Shown here piece after piece: positions 63,972 through 64,000 of a DNA stretch of 64,000 bases; the stretch's first letter is position 1; the number at the start of each line of letters is the position of its first letter. The stretch lies in the NCBI RefSeq assembly GCF_030818415.1, contig NZ_JAUTAE010000001.1:3312001-3376000 (forward strand), written 5' to 3'. Below the pieces are notes generated by a model. That model was not told the DNA's origin. It searched no databases and saw nothing but the letters and a program-made list of their open reading frames with translations. This DNA is from Sphingomonas sp. SORGH_AS_0950 (lineage in GTDB: Bacteria > Pseudomonadota > Alphaproteobacteria > Sphingomonadales > Sphingomonadaceae). A program made the translations under genes and the position numbers.

Positions 63972-64000
63972 GCCGGGCCATCCGGCTTGTCGTGTCGGAT
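63968..64000 (+). CDS. Start of a downstream gene (partial, 11 codons)
   Basis: ATG 63968 overlaps the gnd stop as ATGA, and the visible codons read [11 protein letters not shown] before the window ends. The strand-like VVSD resembles the start of HAD-superfamily hydrolases, whose first motif is DxD, but eleven codons are too few for an assignment. The overlap shows it is translationally coupled to gnd. Confidence 0.4.

Overview
The window is high-GC chromosomal DNA from an alphaproteobacterium, most likely a sphingomonad (Sphingomonas or a close relative). This rests on gene content: an alphaproteobacterial tad/cpa locus, an exosortase-A (XrtA) associated glycan cluster, a tandem glycine riboswitch in front of a split gcvPA/gcvPB operon, an intracellular PHA depolymerase and phasin, an EcfG-like promoter, and several families of long palindromic intergenic repeats. 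I see no rRNA, tRNA, CRISPR array, prophage or insertion sequence.

Layout. 1-7402 (minus strand): Tad/Flp pilus assembly genes cpaA-cpaB-cpaC-cpaD-cpaE-tadB-tadC in a tightly overlapping operon. cpaA (prepilin peptidase) carries an apparent one-base frameshift, and the ATPase gene cpaF/tadA is missing from its usual place. 7453-11833: an alpha/beta hydrolase with an FAD oxidoreductase, then rnhA, thrB and ispH on the minus strand. 11935-17752: a lipoprotein, a glycine riboswitch and gcvT-gcvH-gcvPA-gcvPB. 17877-26361: SemiSWEET-like protein, BluB-like enzyme, DMT exporter, LuxR-type regulator, an archaeal/eukaryal-type prolyl-tRNA synthetase, a glutathionyl-hydroquinone-reductase-like protein and RNase R. 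26504-30972: convergent GH20 and GH84 N-acetylglucosaminidase genes, the GH20 gene frameshifted. 31220-38644: ABC exporter, PHA depolymerase, a stress-type flavin-binding protein, an unannotated 29-residue membrane peptide with elaborate flanking palindromes, and bifunctional PutA. 38769-41656: mscS and topoisomerase IB diverging from a DJ-1/PfpI gene, with a stress-sigma-like promoter between them. 41875-46269: a beta-helix protein, an O-glycosylation ligase, a small membrane protein, the XrtA-type glycosyltransferase and a membrane protein with an acidic tail. 46620-49307: acnA. 49692-52403: six small genes including a membrane-anchored LuxR-type HTH protein, a four-helix membrane protein, a winged-helix-like protein and a phasin. 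52693-58740: a complete RND efflux operon. 58953-64000: a pentose-phosphate cluster rpiA-tkt-tal-gnd, followed by the first codons of another gene.

How it fits together: most of the window is core metabolism (glycine cleavage, non-oxidative pentose phosphate, proline catabolism, TCA, isoprenoid and threonine synthesis) with envelope and surface functions (Tad pilus, XrtA glycans, RND pump, chitin/GlcNAc turnover). Two genes carry one-base frameshifts; raw reads are needed to tell mutation from sequencing error. The observations I find least explained are the small-gene cluster at 49692-52403, the 29-residue peptide region at 35193-35464, and the shared repeat in which the GH20 and GH84 genes both end.
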